This document shows, piece after piece, positions 46,871-58,905 of a stretch of 64,000 bases of DNA. The notes under the pieces were generated by a model. That model saw only the letters and a list, made by a program, of their open reading frames with translations. It did not search any database and was not told the DNA's origin. Both the position numbers and the translations under genes were made by a program. Origin of the DNA: Siderastrea siderea (lineage: Eukaryota; Cnidaria; Anthozoa; Scleractinia; Rhizangiidae); NCBI GenBank assembly GCA_964030785.1, contig OZ034968.1, positions 73,888,427 to 73,952,426 on the forward strand, written 5' to 3'. Numbering within the stretch: the stretch's first letter is position 1; each line of letters opens with the position of its first letter.

Positions 46871-48600
46871 ATGTTATTCACCTATGACAACTCTAAACTC
46901 ACACCTATGGGCAAATTAGAGTTACTGGCTGAGACCACCACAGGGTACCACCTCCTCACATTTCATGTCTTGAGAGATTCACAGATACAGGGAAAGCCCC
47001 CTCTCTTGTCTGGCTCAGACTGTGTGAACTTGGGACTGGTGAAGATCCATACAGATGAGGTCCATTCAGTTGGATCACCACTTAGTGCTGAGAAAAACCA
47101 GAAGCCCCACACTGAGGCCTCCACACCCCTACCCACAGCTGACAACTCACATGCCAGAGACATGCCTATGCATCCAGAACCAATATCATCACCACGTATG
47201 TTTGACGTCCTTCATTCAAACACAACACCGCCAGCCAGACCTGACACAATAACTTTGAAGTGGGTTCTTGAGGCGTTTCCAGATGTACAGGGTTGGGAGA
47301 GTTTGGACAGCCTGTTTCCTTTGACTTAGACCCCACAGTAACCCCAGTCCATGACGCCATTCACCGACAGCCAGTAGCACGACATGCCAAAATCAAAGAG
47401 GAGTTGGACAAAATGGAAAACTAAGGGAAGATTTGCCGACAGTACGAACCCAAAGCTTGGTGCAGTAACATGACAGTGAGAGAGACAAAGGACAAATTTA
47501 GAATCTGTTTAGACCCATCAAATACTATTAACAAAGCAATTGGAGTCCCCAAGCATCCAATTCCCCGCTTTGAGGACATCTTACCACAACTGCATGGTGC
47601 AAAGTGTTTCTCAGTTGCAGACGCGATGTCTGGTTTCACCAACATACTTCTAGATCATGAATCCAGCTTGGTGACAACATTTCACACTCCTTTTGGAAGA
47701 TATCGGTGGCTGCGGCTGCCATACAGAGTCTCAAGCAGACCTGAGGAGTATCAAGCAAGACAACAAGAAGCCCTTGCAGGACTGAAAGGTATCTGCAACA
47801 TTGCTGATGACGTCCTTATTTATGGATGTGGAGAAACGCAGGAGCAGGCTGAGAAAGATCTTGATGAGAATCTGTACCATTTCCTGTTACGTATGCGAGA
47901 AGTAAAGCTCAAGCTGAATCCAAGCAAGTGGGTGTTTAAAACCCAAAAAGTGATTTTCATGGGGTTCCCGCTCAGCCCTGAAGGGGTTAGCCCAGTGCCA
48001 TCCATGGTCGAAGCAATCACAAGAATGCCCACACCTGCAGACCCCCATGCTGTCCAGCGTTATTTGGGTATGCTCAACTTCCTGGCAAGATTTTGCCCAA
48101 AATTGAGTGATGTCGTGAAGCCTTTAAGAGAGTTGACTCACAAAGACGTCCCCTTCGAGTGCACTGATGCGCATGACAAAACTTTTGTAGAGTCTAAGAA
48201 TCTCATCGCTCATGCCCCTGTCTCACGTTACTTCAATCCTCAGTTGCCTGTCACCCTTCAGGTGGACGCTTCTGCTGTTGGAGTTGGCGGACCGCTTCTC
48301 CAGAATGATCAACCAGTGGCATTTTACTCAAACACCCTAACAGCTACAGAACAAAGATATGCTGTTATCGAAAAAGAATGTCTCGCAATATGCTTAGCTT
48401 TTGACAAATGGGACAGTCTGCTTTACGAAAAGTCAGATATTACAGTGCAAACAGATCATCAGCTACTGGAGAGTATCTTTAAAAAACCTCTCAACAAAGC
48501 ACCACGGCGCCTGCAAGCCATGCGCATGAGACTCCAACGATGGTCATTTGTGGTGAGCTACAAGAAAGGAGCTACAATCATCACAAAAGGACTCCCCTGA
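46871..48600 (+). pseudogene. Pol remnant: protease tail, reverse transcriptase and RNase H
   Basis: The first part (46871-47329) carries the protease C-terminal half and ends at a stop. After a gap the long frame 47470-48600 gives a Gypsy-type reverse transcriptase with PIPRFEDILPQLHGAKCFS, a palm motif VADAMSGF, the catalytic IADDVLIYG and FMGFPLSPEGV. RNase H follows with LQVDASAVGVGG and VQTDHQLLESIF. The frame stops just after RNase H. A short downstream frame ends in RTRSGRVVKAP, the usual C-terminal tail of such Pol proteins, so the integrase has been deleted from between. Confidence 0.82.
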
Positions 48601-48962
48601 CCCAAGGAACCAAAGTCCAGCACTTACAAGTCCACAAGTCCAGCACCAAAGTACAGCATCACAACTGTGCAGGCCTAATCAGCTACAACACAGAACTTCA
48701 GAAGAGCAGGGGCTATCTCAGTCCACAGAAAGGGCCAATCAAGAGTGATGCAGACCGCAGTCCACCACCACCAAACGAAGTGAGGACTCGCTCGGGCAGA
48801 GTCGTAAAAGCACCAATCCATCTGGATTTGTAGAAACAAACAGAGACTTACTGAACTCCAGTGTGTGGAACTGGAGACATGTTATTTGAAAATTTTTTAA
48901 ACATTTTAATATTGACTTCTAAGTTTATATTGCACTACTCTTTTATAACTTTTTTTTTTGAT

Positions 48963-48972
48963 AAAAGGGGGA
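48963..48972 (+). promoter_or_regulatory. Polypurine tract
   Basis: AAAAGGGGGA lies immediately before the 3' LTR, the normal place for the plus-strand primer. Confidence 0.75.
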
Positions 48973-49076
48973 TGTTACATCATGCCCCCAGCATTGTTAT
49001 GTCAAGCCCCAGCATGCTTTGGGGAGTAATAAACGTGGCGTCCATTTTATATGTTTGGTCCTTGTGTTCTTCAACA
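48973..49076 (+). repeat. 3' LTR
   Basis: Nearly identical to the 5' LTR; it starts TGTTACATC and ends TTCAACA, followed by the CTCG duplication. Confidence 0.9.
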
Positions 49077-49080
49077 CTCG

Positions 49081-50954
49081 CGCAATGCGCTCGGCCAATT
49101 TAAAATTACTCACCCAATTACTTCCTGAATTGTACTCCACTCAGTCCAGTTACCATTACTAAGCATGCTTGGAGAGGTCCATGGTAGAAGAGCATGGATG
49201 CCTTTTTGGTATGGCATGTGATTGTGCAAAGCACAATAGCCCAAGTCTCATGTACGGAGCACAACACAAGTTGAATTATGTGAGAAGTGGAAGGGCCTTT
49301 GTCATCTCATAGAAGTCATACAAGAGGTGAAACTGCAGCTTGATCAAGTTTATTAATGAGATTGAACACAGCCAGTCATTCTGTTTATCATACAATCATT
49401 AATCGATTCAAACAATTAAATCAACCAGACAATCAATCAATCTATATTGTTTGCAAATTACTTGTAAGGAAGGGACGTTGTTGTACTGTTTGATTCTTAA
49501 CTTTTCATGCCTAATTATTACATACAGGTACAACACTGAGAATCTCTGGATTGAATAAAGTTTTAAAGCTTTGTTGGTGCTAAATATTTCCAAAGTTAGT
49601 TATTTCTTCATGAAAAATACTGTCATAACTAGGGGGAAAAGCGGTTTCACGATGATTTTTACGCTGCAAATTATGATTTAAGCTCTACAAATCAAGCATA
49701 CGATCTACTGAATATTTCGTCGTATGTGGTGGAATTTTACTACTGATCTATTTTTACACGCAGACATGCGCAGACATTTGAATTTTATTGCAGGTACCGG
49801 GGAGTATTAAATAAGGATGTGCTTCCTCACATTATACAACGATCACTCACTTTTTTTTACCGAAAGTACTCGATTACTTTTCTGTCAATTAACTTAACCT
49901 TACTTCTTTAAGACAGGGTGACAGAGGAAAGTACGCTAAATCGAATCGGAAAACCTGTACGCTCTTTGAATTACTGAAGGGATGCGCAACGCAAGCTACA
50001 GTGTACCAAGTGAGACCAAGTGAACTTCTATTGTAGATTGGTAGACTGTAAAAAGAACTTCCTCGACTGTACGATACTGGATAAAAGAAGCCCCAATAGC
50101 TAAACGAAAGTTGTAATGGAAAGTTACTTTGATCTTACCTTGAAGTATTACACGTGGACCTTTATACACAGACAGATTTCACAACAACTTGACCCCCTTC
50201 GCCCGCCGGCCACTGAAATTTTTACTTGTGTTACAATCCCAGCATCCATCGGAACCTTGTGGAGGTGTGTGAGGGGGCGGTGGGTACCCGTAGAGGAGAG
50301 CAAAGGTAAGCACTCACAACCAGGAGTCCCCGATTATGGCTCCTGTCACAACTGCTTACAAATCGTGTAAGTTCTTTGTTATGGACTTTTTCATTCCTTT
50401 CTGAAAGATAAAACTGACTGCAAATGAACTCCAACATCATTCGCAGCATTGATCCTCTGGGAACCGACCCGTGACATTGGTTCGACTTTGTTGGTTGGGC
50501 CCGGAGGTTGGTCATCGGACATCCCCGGAGCTAATCTGAATTGAAATAATGACAGCATTCGTAAAGCAAGGAAACTGAGACATTTAATTTCACGAGCCAA
50601 CACACTTGAACCTAACAGCATGAACAGATGCGATGAAACTTTGAAAATCTTTCAAATTTTTATCGTGTTCATATTTAGATACCGTTCTCACAGCGGATTC
50701 GGCCCCCCTCCCCCCCCCCCCTGCTCTTTTGAAAAGCCAAGTTTTGAGAAGAAGGTCTTCAGTCTCCCGGTACGTTTTTCGAACGAGGAATATACATCTT
50801 AGTTTTGGTTTCAAGGGCGGCAGCTTTTCAAAAAATTAGCTTTTAAGCTTCTACGTATAGCACAGTAATCTACTGTTTACAATTACCGTGTTCTAAAACC
50901 CAAGAGAAATAGTTTGCTGGCTCGGCTTAAAGAGTCGTTTTGGTGGTTTATTTA
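49081..50954. other. Spacer upstream of sideroflexin, no gene recognised
   Basis: Short frames exist (50116-50370 plus, 50391-50621 minus) but none shows a known domain. The minus-strand frame starting MSDDQPPGPTNK could be a 5' exon of an unidentified transcript. A C-run lies at 50697-50720. Confidence 0.35.
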
Positions 50955-51146
50955 AGCAATATACCACACATTTCTATCGTTTATTGCAAGATTGGCTCAA
51001 TAAACCACGCGGGATGTTGGAAGAACACGAGAAGAGATCGTAAGTCACGAGCCGAAGGCGCGTGATTTTCAAGCTTTTCGAGTGTTATTCCCAATCCCAA
51101 GTTTTTTATTGGGCCAATAAACTATAGGAACGTGTGGTATATTGCT
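50955..51146. mobile_element. Small inverted-repeat MITE
   Basis: AGCAATATACCACACATTTC at the left faces the inverted AGCAATATACCACACGTTCC at the right. Similarity runs over about 33 bases ending in GTTTATTG. Confidence 0.65.
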
Positions 51147-51246
51147 TTTATACAATAACTACATTTTCCATGTGGTTTACTGGTATAATAATCAATAGGT
51201 ATTGATCAGTCACAGCGCGCGCATTATCTTCAGTTATTGTAAATAT

Positions 51247-52069
51247 CTGTGATATTTATAGTTTAAATCAATTGATTACGGAGCTAACGAGAGTAACAGC
51301 TCAGTCTCAGTCCCTGATTGACATATGTATAACCAATACGCCCGATAAAATAGTTGGTTCAGGAGTTATGCCGTTAGGTATTAGCAATCATTCCCTTGTC
51401 AATCTAGTTCAAAGAGTTCATTATACAAATCCTGGGGGTGTTAAGATTATCACTACCCGAAGTTTCAAAAAATTCGATAACGAGGAGTTTCTAAAGGACA
51501 TAGAGCAAAGACAGTGGGATGCGATAAGCCTATTCTCTGATCCTAACGGAATGTGGGAGTTCTGGAAAAATCAGTTTTTGGATTTTATCGATAAACATGC
51601 CCCTCTAAAGATGAAAAGAGTCGGGAACAAAAAGTCCCCTTGGATTACAAACGAGTTAGTACGAAAAATGCGTAAAAGGGACTTCCTTAAAAAGAAGGCT
51701 GAACAAAGTAAAGATCAGTCCTACTGGGCCGCCTTTAGTGCAGCGAGAAATGAAGTTAACAACTCAAATAAATATGCCAAACGTAAATACTTTGACGACA
51801 ACCTAGCTGCCAATAGAAACGATCCCCGTAAAACATGGCAACTAATTAATGGATTGAGCCTCGCCAACACCAAACGAAAATTATTACTGATATCGAAATC
51901 GGGGAAAATAAAATTAGCTCTGCATTAGAAATGGCAGAGGCCTTTAATTGCCATTTCGCAAACATTGGGCATGATTTGGCAGAAGATATACCCCCGACTG
52001 ATAAAGAACCAAAATACTATCTTAACCATGTTAACCCTACAAACAAAACCTTTTTTTTGAACAGTAACA
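51247..52069 (+). mobile_element. LINE, upstream half (endonuclease end to start of RT)
   Basis: The open frame 51272-51928 shows the end of an apurinic-type endonuclease domain (SLIDICITNTPD, GISNHSLV) and the linker typical of CR1/jockey-type LINEs (KKSPWITNELVRKMRKRDFL, WQLINGL). After a one-base shift near 51890 it continues through EMAEAFNCHFANIGHDLA to NKTFFLNSN. It breaks off at the left terminus of the DIRS-like element. The other half resumes at 63123. Confidence 0.88.
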
Positions 52070-52214
52070 TATTCTCACTACCTACAATACACATGAATAT
52101 ACAATGAGATATGGAAGGGTGAAAATGGACCCTGTCCACAGGAGTGGACAGCGGTATACTCACATGCATTGAAGGTAGTGCAACGCGTCATGGCTGCGGG
52201 CTGGGGAGGGTGGG

Positions 52215-52350
52215 TCGCTGTCTTCACTCTGAGATGTTGTTAGACAAATGCACACAATACAAAGAAAGGTGGTAATATATACAACGCTAAGAATTGTGGG
52301 ATATCTATTGTTATGGAAATATTCCTGTTTTATTTTCGGTACTGAGAATA
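52215..52350 (-). repeat. 136-bp repeat, internal copy
   Basis: By eye it is identical to 62987-63122. It starts TCGCTGTCTTCACTCTGAG and ends GGTACTGAGAATA on the plus strand. It directly follows the truncated recombinase frame. Confidence 0.95.
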
Positions 52351-52717
52351 GGCAAGCAGATTTGTGTACCGTAGTCTTCCCCTTACGGTCTTTCCAAACG
52401 AGAAAACGGCAAAGCTCACGGGGAGTGGCGGTAGAAATATCCTTCGGAAAAGGAAGGGAAGACAAAAAGAGCTCAAGCTCTTTTTGAAGGGAAGTCTTCT
52501 GCTTAGCATAACTGGAACTAGCAGAAAAACTAGCAATCTGCAAAAGACGGTCGTCGAGGGCAATAACATCTAGAGGAACGCTAGAACCTGAGGCAGGGAC
52601 ATCCACTAGAACTTTAATTCTTTGATAACCACAACTTTGACAAAAACGGAACGAAGCATCGTTAGGGTATGAACACGAAGGGCAGGATACCGACTGGGTA
52701 AAAAGCTTTGGAACCAC
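52351..52717 (-). pseudogene. Tyrosine recombinase N-terminus, catalytic part deleted
   Basis: The frame starts with a zinc-ribbon-like segment (CPSCSYPNDASFRFCQSCG). It goes on through SYAKQKTSLQKELELFLSSL and TPRELCRFLVWKDRKGKTTV, which resembles the N-terminal core-binding domain of recombinases from DIRS-like elements. It then runs directly into the 136-bp repeat. The Arg-His-Arg-Tyr catalytic domain is absent, so the copy cannot integrate by itself. The family call rests on my recollection of related coral and hydra elements. Confidence 0.65.
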
Positions 52718-52735
52718 CGGTAAAGGCTAAAAAGA

Positions 52736-52741
52736 ATAATA

Positions 52742-52782
<41 letters not shown>

Positions 52783-52832
52783 ATTTATAGAGCGCTATTT
52801 CTAGTGCTATCCAATAGCGCTTTACAATAATT
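52736..52832. repeat. (AAT)n microsatellite with an AGCGCTTTACAA-type tail
   Basis: About a dozen AAT units are followed by GAATTTATAGAGCGC and CAATAGCGCTTTACAATAA. I recall this combination as common in marine invertebrate SINE/MITE tails. It sits between the RNase H and recombinase frames. Confidence 0.7.
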
Positions 52833-52950
52833 TTAAAAGTATCACCAATAAAATTGATAAAAAGAACAAACAAAGAAAAGAAACAGTCCATTACAGTTTA
52901 ATTTTAATTTTAATTTTACAATTTTTATATTTATTAAACTACAAACAGCT

Positions 52951-52979
52951 CGAATTATCGCGTAGTACGCGATAATTCG
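52951..52979. repeat. Perfect 29-bp palindrome
   Basis: CGAATTATCGCGTA, one central G, then its exact reverse complement. It lies between the RNase H and recombinase frames of the DIRS-like element. Confidence 0.9.
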
Positions 52980-53157
52980 CCTAAGACAATAAAGCTATCA
53001 AAACAAAGTCGGCTAAGATTACTTTTGATTAAAATTGTCCAGAAAACTGTTCCAAAATAAAAGTCTATAGATAAGTTATCGTGCTTATCCGAACAAACAG
53101 AAAAAATTATATACCAAGCCTTCTGCGTGGACAAAGACGGAGAAATCCAAACTATAG

Positions 53158-55416
53158 TCATACTCTGAAGGCCCAGAGATCCCAAGGTAATTTAAACGTG
53201 TCGGAAAAACCATGCTTAGAAGGCATTAAAATTGCTCCCAGCTCACCCTTACAAGAGAGTTTGAGCGAAAAACGAGCTGACTGGGAAAGGATAGGCCACC
53301 AATAGCGCCTAGGATGAACATCAGGAACCACAACAGTGCAAGGTAACTGCGTGGTACGCAGGTGTCTCAGAACTGGACCAATCAACAAAATAGGCGGGAA
53401 AATGTAGGGATTGCGAAGGAGAGGTTTGGAAACCGACTGGCTAAAATCCTGACCAAAGAAATCTACCCCTGACGAGAGAGGAGTCGGGTACGGAGTAAAA
53501 TGGGGCAGAATAACCCCACCACCGTCAGACTGGGCACTAGATTCAAGGGCCATGAGGTCCACAGAATGGCCGTCTGAACCACCAAAACACGGATGACTCT
53601 GAAGGCGAAGCCATAGGTGTCGAGCCAATTTGCTATCAGCCGGAGAGAAACGTCGAGAAGGGTGGTCAACAGGGTTCTCTCGGGAAGGGATATAAAAAAC
53701 CGACAGGTGCAAATTAAGGCTCAAAACCGTGTTAGATAACTCCTTTAGCGCGTCAGAGAAAGAACTAGACCGGGCTGCCTGGGACTGCCATGCTCGAACG
53801 AGGGCTTGGTTGTCGACATACGCATCCACTCGCGCGTCTCGAAGCTTATCTCCAAAGGAAAAAAGAGTATTAGAAAGGGCCTTAGTTTCCTTAACATTGA
53901 TATCCAAATCAACGAGAGACGCCGGCCATTAATCGGAAATGCAAACGCGGCTCTCCTTGGGAAAGACACCTCCCCACGCGAACAAGGACGCATCAGAGTA
54001 AATAACAAACTGATGATGTCGTTCACTACGCCAGTTTCCAACCCTGGCAACCACCGACGGATCAGCCCAGTGCTGAATCTCAGCTCTCAACGGTGGGGTG
54101 ATATGAATGAGTTTGGAAGATTTCAAACCCCTACCAATAGCAAGGTTGATTTCATTTGTAAAGAGGCGTGAATCCTGTACCGCAAGACGGAACGTGTTAC
54201 ATTTTCCTGCGAGACGTTGAAGGGTGTGGAGAGAGACAGTGTTACCTGAAAGGATCGAGTTAACCAACTCAAGAAATTTCTTCTGCTTGTCAACAGGTAA
54301 ATAAAAGGCCTGTAAATCTAAGTCAGAGAAAACCGAGATATTTGAGCTTTTTTTGCGGATGAAAAACACTTTTTCAGACCAAGAGTATAACCCAAACAGG
54401 TCAGGGTATAAACAGCAAGGAATACAGCAGCTTTTGCAGCATTGAGACGAAATTCAGAAGCCGGGGGGGGGGGGGGGGGGTGAGCAACGGCTGTTTCACG
54501 GCGTGAAAATTACTAACCTGCAACTCGCCGTTATGTCTATCGTCAATGTATAAGGAACAAGGCACACCGATTGAGCGCAAATAATGCGAAACTAACAAAC
54601 CAGTGGATTGGTAGATATAAGCTGAAATCTTCCATCCAAAAGGAATGGTATTAGAAACAAAATACCATCCTTTCCATTGAAGCCCGAAGAAGGTGCGGCT
54701 AGGCTCATCAAGGAGAATGTGGTCATAGCCGGATTTGTCATCTAAGGTGGTCTGGAAAGAGCCTTTCTCCAGATATCTGGGCAAATGTGACAAGTTGTCC
54801 AACTTAAAAGGACGATCCATCATCCACAGGTTGAGGAAACGGTTGTCGTGACAGAGACGGGGCTTGGTCGGTTCAACGGTCAAAGGAAGAACTAAGTGTG
54901 GAGAGGTTTTACTGTACCAACCCGCCCCCAAACAGAAATTGCGCCGATACAAACTCTTTCGAGTATAGTTTTGTCAATAAAGTCATGAAAACTATCACAG
55001 GACTTATTGTTTCCAAATTCCACGGCTGGCGGAATATCCGAGTCATAAGCAACGCCTTTAAAATTCCCCTTGAAAGGTTTAAAAAATTTCGCGAGGGAAA
55101 CTTTATGCTTTAACCAATCCAAAACCTCGTCGGCTCTGTCATACGAGCCAGAGGCGGCGACTTGCTCCCAGATCTCGGGAAACTGATGAAGCTGGCCAGC
55201 GTTGAACACGTCCAGATCACGAAAAAGGAATTTATCAATATCGGGAAGAAACTTTCCAGCGCATACATCCTGAAAGAAAACGCGGTCAAAACGGGGAGCT
55301 GTCATTCCTCCATTAAGTGGCCACATATCCATGGTTACCCAGCGGGAGACCCTTGTGTGCGAAACTTGAACGCATGGCGTCGGATCAAAAATGCATGGGG
55401 AACTAGGAGGAAGCAC
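53158..55416 (-). pseudogene. DIRS-like reverse transcriptase/RNase H polyprotein, frame-shifted
   Basis: Four overlapping minus-strand frames form one damaged protein. The N-terminal part (54892-55416) has a long linker. The RT part (54401-54952) has PTKPRLCHDNRFLNLW, FQTTLDDKSGYDHILL, WYFVSNTIPFGWK and the catalytic YIDDR. The next part (53929-54369) has the RT thumb-like region and RNase H start VIYSDASLFAWGG. The last part (53158-53907) has YVDNQALVRAW and FYIPSRENPVDHPSR. Breaks lie near 54930, in a poly-C run (minus strand) near 54465-54480, and at a stop near 53927. The catalytic Asp residues are kept despite the breaks. Confidence 0.82.
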
Positions 55417-55732
55417 CCTTCGCTTCTTCTACAAAAGAAAACATAAAAAAGGAGGGAAATGAAACCCACCGAAAGGTAAAGAAAGAAAAGAAAAAACCAC
55501 GGATACTATGGCCACCAGAAAAGGAGGAATGACAGCCTGACCCAGATAAACCGGGAGGAGAGTTTTACTCCTGTTTCAAGCCACATTCAACCTAAACTGG
55601 TACCAAAGAAAAAACGACAAACCGAAAGAGAGGTAGAAAACAAAACAATAACACAAAAAATAGCTTTATTCATCCGAAAAGCACAAAAAATACAACAGCT
55701 TTGCTGCAGCGCGAAAACATTGCGCGCAACAC

Positions 55733-56322
55733 TTACGCTGTCTTGTTACGCGCCCTAGCAGACTTCATTTCCTGAAATTCAGTGCAATCTTTAATGAAAT
55801 GTTGAGTTGACCCGCAAAAATAACACGGGGCAGAACGCATACGTCGACTGGCAAACGCGGTAACCGAACGGCCTGCCGGGAAACTATTACGGCGACGGTT
55901 GTCACGGGAACCTCCTTGATACCTGAACCGCTGATTGCTAGAACGCCTCCAACTTGGAGAAGCCGCTGGCCAACCCTCCGGGGTAACATGCTTCAGGAGC
56001 TTATTGGTCTTCTCCAGAACCTTGCTATTTATCGGGTCACCAACAAATGCGACCAGCAAATCTCGCAGAGACTTCTGATGCAAGGACTTGGCGTGTTTTT
56101 GCACCTCATCCAGAACACACTCATATTCCCGCGCTTTAGCGTGATTGTTGATCTTCGCCACCTTTACCAAGGACTCCAGATCCAATACAGCATCCTCTGG
56201 ATCAAAACGCGTCTTATCAAGAGTCCTGGCAGAGCCTGTAAGGCCAAACCCACGGAATCGGACTCACTTTTGCCTTCCAATTTCTTAAGCCTTTCCTCAA
56301 GCGCTTGAACGCTCAAATTAGC
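55733..56322 (-). pseudogene. DIRS-like gag, exon 2, with zinc knuckle
   Basis: Starting from a TCAG acceptor after 56322, the frame gives a short coiled coil (SVQALEERLKKLEGKSESDS). After a one-base shift near 56220 it gives a helical Gag-like region and ends with a CCHC knuckle CYFCGSTQHFIKDC. It runs on the same strand and directly upstream of the RT frames. Gag of such elements binds the RNA template. Confidence 0.75.
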
Positions 56323-57360
56323 CTGACCCTTTAAAGGAAGAAAAACGCCTGGTCACCATAGATAAACACCAGTTAAGTGGCAATGTCTGTAAGAGCGGTC
56401 CACTGCATTTCTGGTCAGAAAAAAGTTTTCCCTCAAACTTTGCCCTGTAAACCATCTTGGGTCACAAGTTATTGAAACGGGTTTCGTTTTGGGAAATACG
56501 TTAAAACGTTTTTTTTAGAGCCCACAACAGTGAGAGCGGCAAAAGGCGTAAATTAACGCCAGGCCAGACACGAAAATTGCATAAGTTGGCGACCTCACTG
56601 CTTAAAAATCAAAACAGGCAGGAAAAAAGGTTTATTATTCTCAAGTTAGAAGGTCCTTCAAGGGTGTAAAGCGCATGTTAAATTTCATTTGTTTTAAACT
56701 GGAAGCTTGTGATAATTAACATATTAACTCCCGTCTGAGCGCTCTCTGAAAACTCGCAAAAGTATCCTGTCTTGCCCGGCATTTATTTCACGAGTCCAGA
56801 GCGAATCGCTCTAAATTCCTATTAAAACCTGTTAATGAGATGTCAGAGAGCACAGAAATATAAAAATACCTTGCGCTTTTAATCTTTCTTTATCACAGTG
56901 ACTTCGAACTTTTGGCAGTTTTTGCGAGTATGACCGCATGCATTATGCAAATTAGTCGTTGAGCAAATGCAGATTGTGTGAGATAAATAGGTTCTAGATT
57001 TTAAGATTTCTCCATTTCAAGTCATAAATACAGAAAAGCACGCACGAATAGAAGTTTCGAACTGTTCAAATTGATAAAATAAGCGAATTACCGAGTCCTG
57101 ATCTTTGGATGCTTCCGGAGAATTGCGTGACTCGCATTATGCAAATTAGGTTGTCTGCTAAACTTGGTCCGTTCCTGTAACCGTCGCAAAAAACCTTTCT
57201 AACTTTTTGGATCCCACTATTGTTTTAATTAAATATTAAAGAAATATAAAGACTACATGCACTGTAGGTAGAAATTCAGCTGGTTACAGTGTTGACTTGT
57301 ATTCATGTGTCCTTTGTATACTAACTCTGTTTGCAACGAAATGGACAATTTGTAACAATG

Positions 57361-58905
57361 GGCTTCCACGTGGGGGCAAGGGTCCCCGGGCTGATATGGG
57401 ACTTTGCTAATCGTCCATTTCAAAGTTCTTGTATTTCCAAACCGGTGGGGGATTTTTTCCTAGCAAAGTCTCCAGTATTTTAGGGGGAAGCCAAACACCC
57501 AACAAGACTTGAAGACGCCCTTCATTTTAGCCTTTGAACAGTCAGTTAGGGGCCGTCCAGTGGACGTTAAGCGGGGGTGGGGGGGGGGGGGGGGGTTGGG
57601 GAGATTCGAGCAAATACGAAATTATTAGTTTTTCATCCTAGAAGTTCCACACAAGTCAACGTTCTCGTGTTCGCTTTATTCACAAAGAAGCATGTCAAAT
57701 AAACGGCAAATAAATTTCCTCACTGGGGTCGTTTAACGTAAAAAGCCACAGAAACACAATGCACTATCGAAGAACAGTCAGATGATGAACATTACATTTC
57801 AGTGGTTTTCCGTGGTCAGATCTACTTTTAAAGTGGACATCTTTGGACAAGAAACGTGTTGAAACAAAATGGCGGCTATATTCTCTTCTTCCTCGCAAAA
57901 GAATATGCCGAAACTCGAAACTTATCGATCACACGAATTTCAGACGAGAATTGAGAAGAAGGCGTTTAAAACGTGGCGGCCTGTTGATGTTCTACCCTCA
58001 CCGGCCTACGATCCTTTTTTTCCCGTAGAAAGCCGTGCAAAGTCACAAAGTGGACATAACTTTTAGATGTCTTAGCAAAACAGGTTCGAGGAACTGTCGG
58101 TCTTTTTAAATACTCTAAAGCACATCTACAAATAACGTTTCAGTTGTTTTCCACATCAGTAGTCTCGCAAACTGCGTTCATCAGACTATTAAACGTCGTT
58201 CCAGACGACGTCGAGAAGGTGAAAATTCTAAGTGGACGTTAAGGAGGGGTGGGGGGGGGGGGGGGTAGGGGTCCGACCTTAACGTCCAGTGGACGTTAAG
58301 CGGGGAACTTGTGAATACTTGTTGACGGCCCTTTAGTTAGCCAACGCTCGAGACCGTAAACTGTCTGTTGAAAAACAATTTTTTTTGGTCCCAAATAGTT
58401 TTTCAAATTCTGTCCCATTACAACTGCATATGCATAGGCAAATGATAATAAAGAACATACTATGATCATGGCTCATTTACTGCATGCCTTTAAACACTAC
58501 GCACTTAACTTCACGAAAGCTTAGTCCTACTTAACTTACGCGCTTCATTTAAGTTCTTTGAACAGTTCTTTTTTCTCTCCTGAATTCTCCGCAAGTTGTT
58601 CTATTGTCCTGTTCATAGAATTATTTAACAGAAGGTCTATTTCTTGCACACACAAAAAATAAAAAATAATCGACGGACTTTAACACACACATTCTCGTTC
58701 TTCCCCGCATTCTTTTCTTCAATCGAGCGAAAACACAACTTGCTTCCAAGCTCCTCTCGCCTTGCTAGAAGCAAAGTCCCCACATTTTCCCCGCGAGTTG
58801 GGGCGTCATTTGAATTTGTTGCAAAGTTCCCACAAAGTCCCTGATTCCCATACATATGGCCCAGGTTCCCCCCCCCCTACCTCGGGAGAAGCTGATGACA
58901 AGTGC
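57361..58905. mobile_element. 1.5-kb insert in the left arm of the fold-back element
   Basis: The right arm runs continuously where the left arm is interrupted, so this block was inserted into (or, less likely, replaced part of) the left arm. It contains repeated GGGACTTTGC motifs, G-runs and a smaller MITE. Its own ends are not clear. Confidence 0.6.
57549..58331. mobile_element. TTA-flanked MITE with poly-G tracts (Harbinger-like)
   Basis: TTA flanks the ends (57546-57548, 58332-58334), which read RGGGCCGTC inverted. The motif GTGGACGTTAAG occurs near both ends, next to runs of more than 15 G at about 57571-57595 and 58249-58265. A 3-bp TTA duplication suggests PIF/Harbinger. A short frame at 57869-58066 (MAAIFSSSSQKN start) has no recognised domain. 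Confidence 0.55.

Larger units (their letters stand above)
45462..49076 (+). mobile_element. Gypsy-type LTR retrotransposon with very short LTRs, integrase deleted
   Basis: Two direct repeats of about 105 bp (45462-45566 and 48973-49076) start TG and end CA, differ at only about three positions, and are flanked by the 4-bp duplication CTCG (45458-45461, 49077-49080). A primer-binding site follows the left LTR and a purine tract precedes the right LTR. Gag with zinc knuckles, protease remnants, reverse transcriptase and RNase H are present in that order. Nothing resembling integrase lies between RNase H and the right LTR. The insertion is upstream of sideroflexin and splits an older repeat. 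Confidence 0.9.

Noticed and set aside
50116..50621. Frames upstream of sideroflexin as its missing 5' coding exons
   Set aside because: The sideroflexin first coding exon already has a proper start and family-like N-terminus; no in-phase donor joins these frames to it.
57571..58265. Long G-runs as telomeric or functional quadruplex sites
   Set aside because: Not a telomere unit. They are homopolymer tracts inside a MITE, and quadruplex potential alone does not indicate function.
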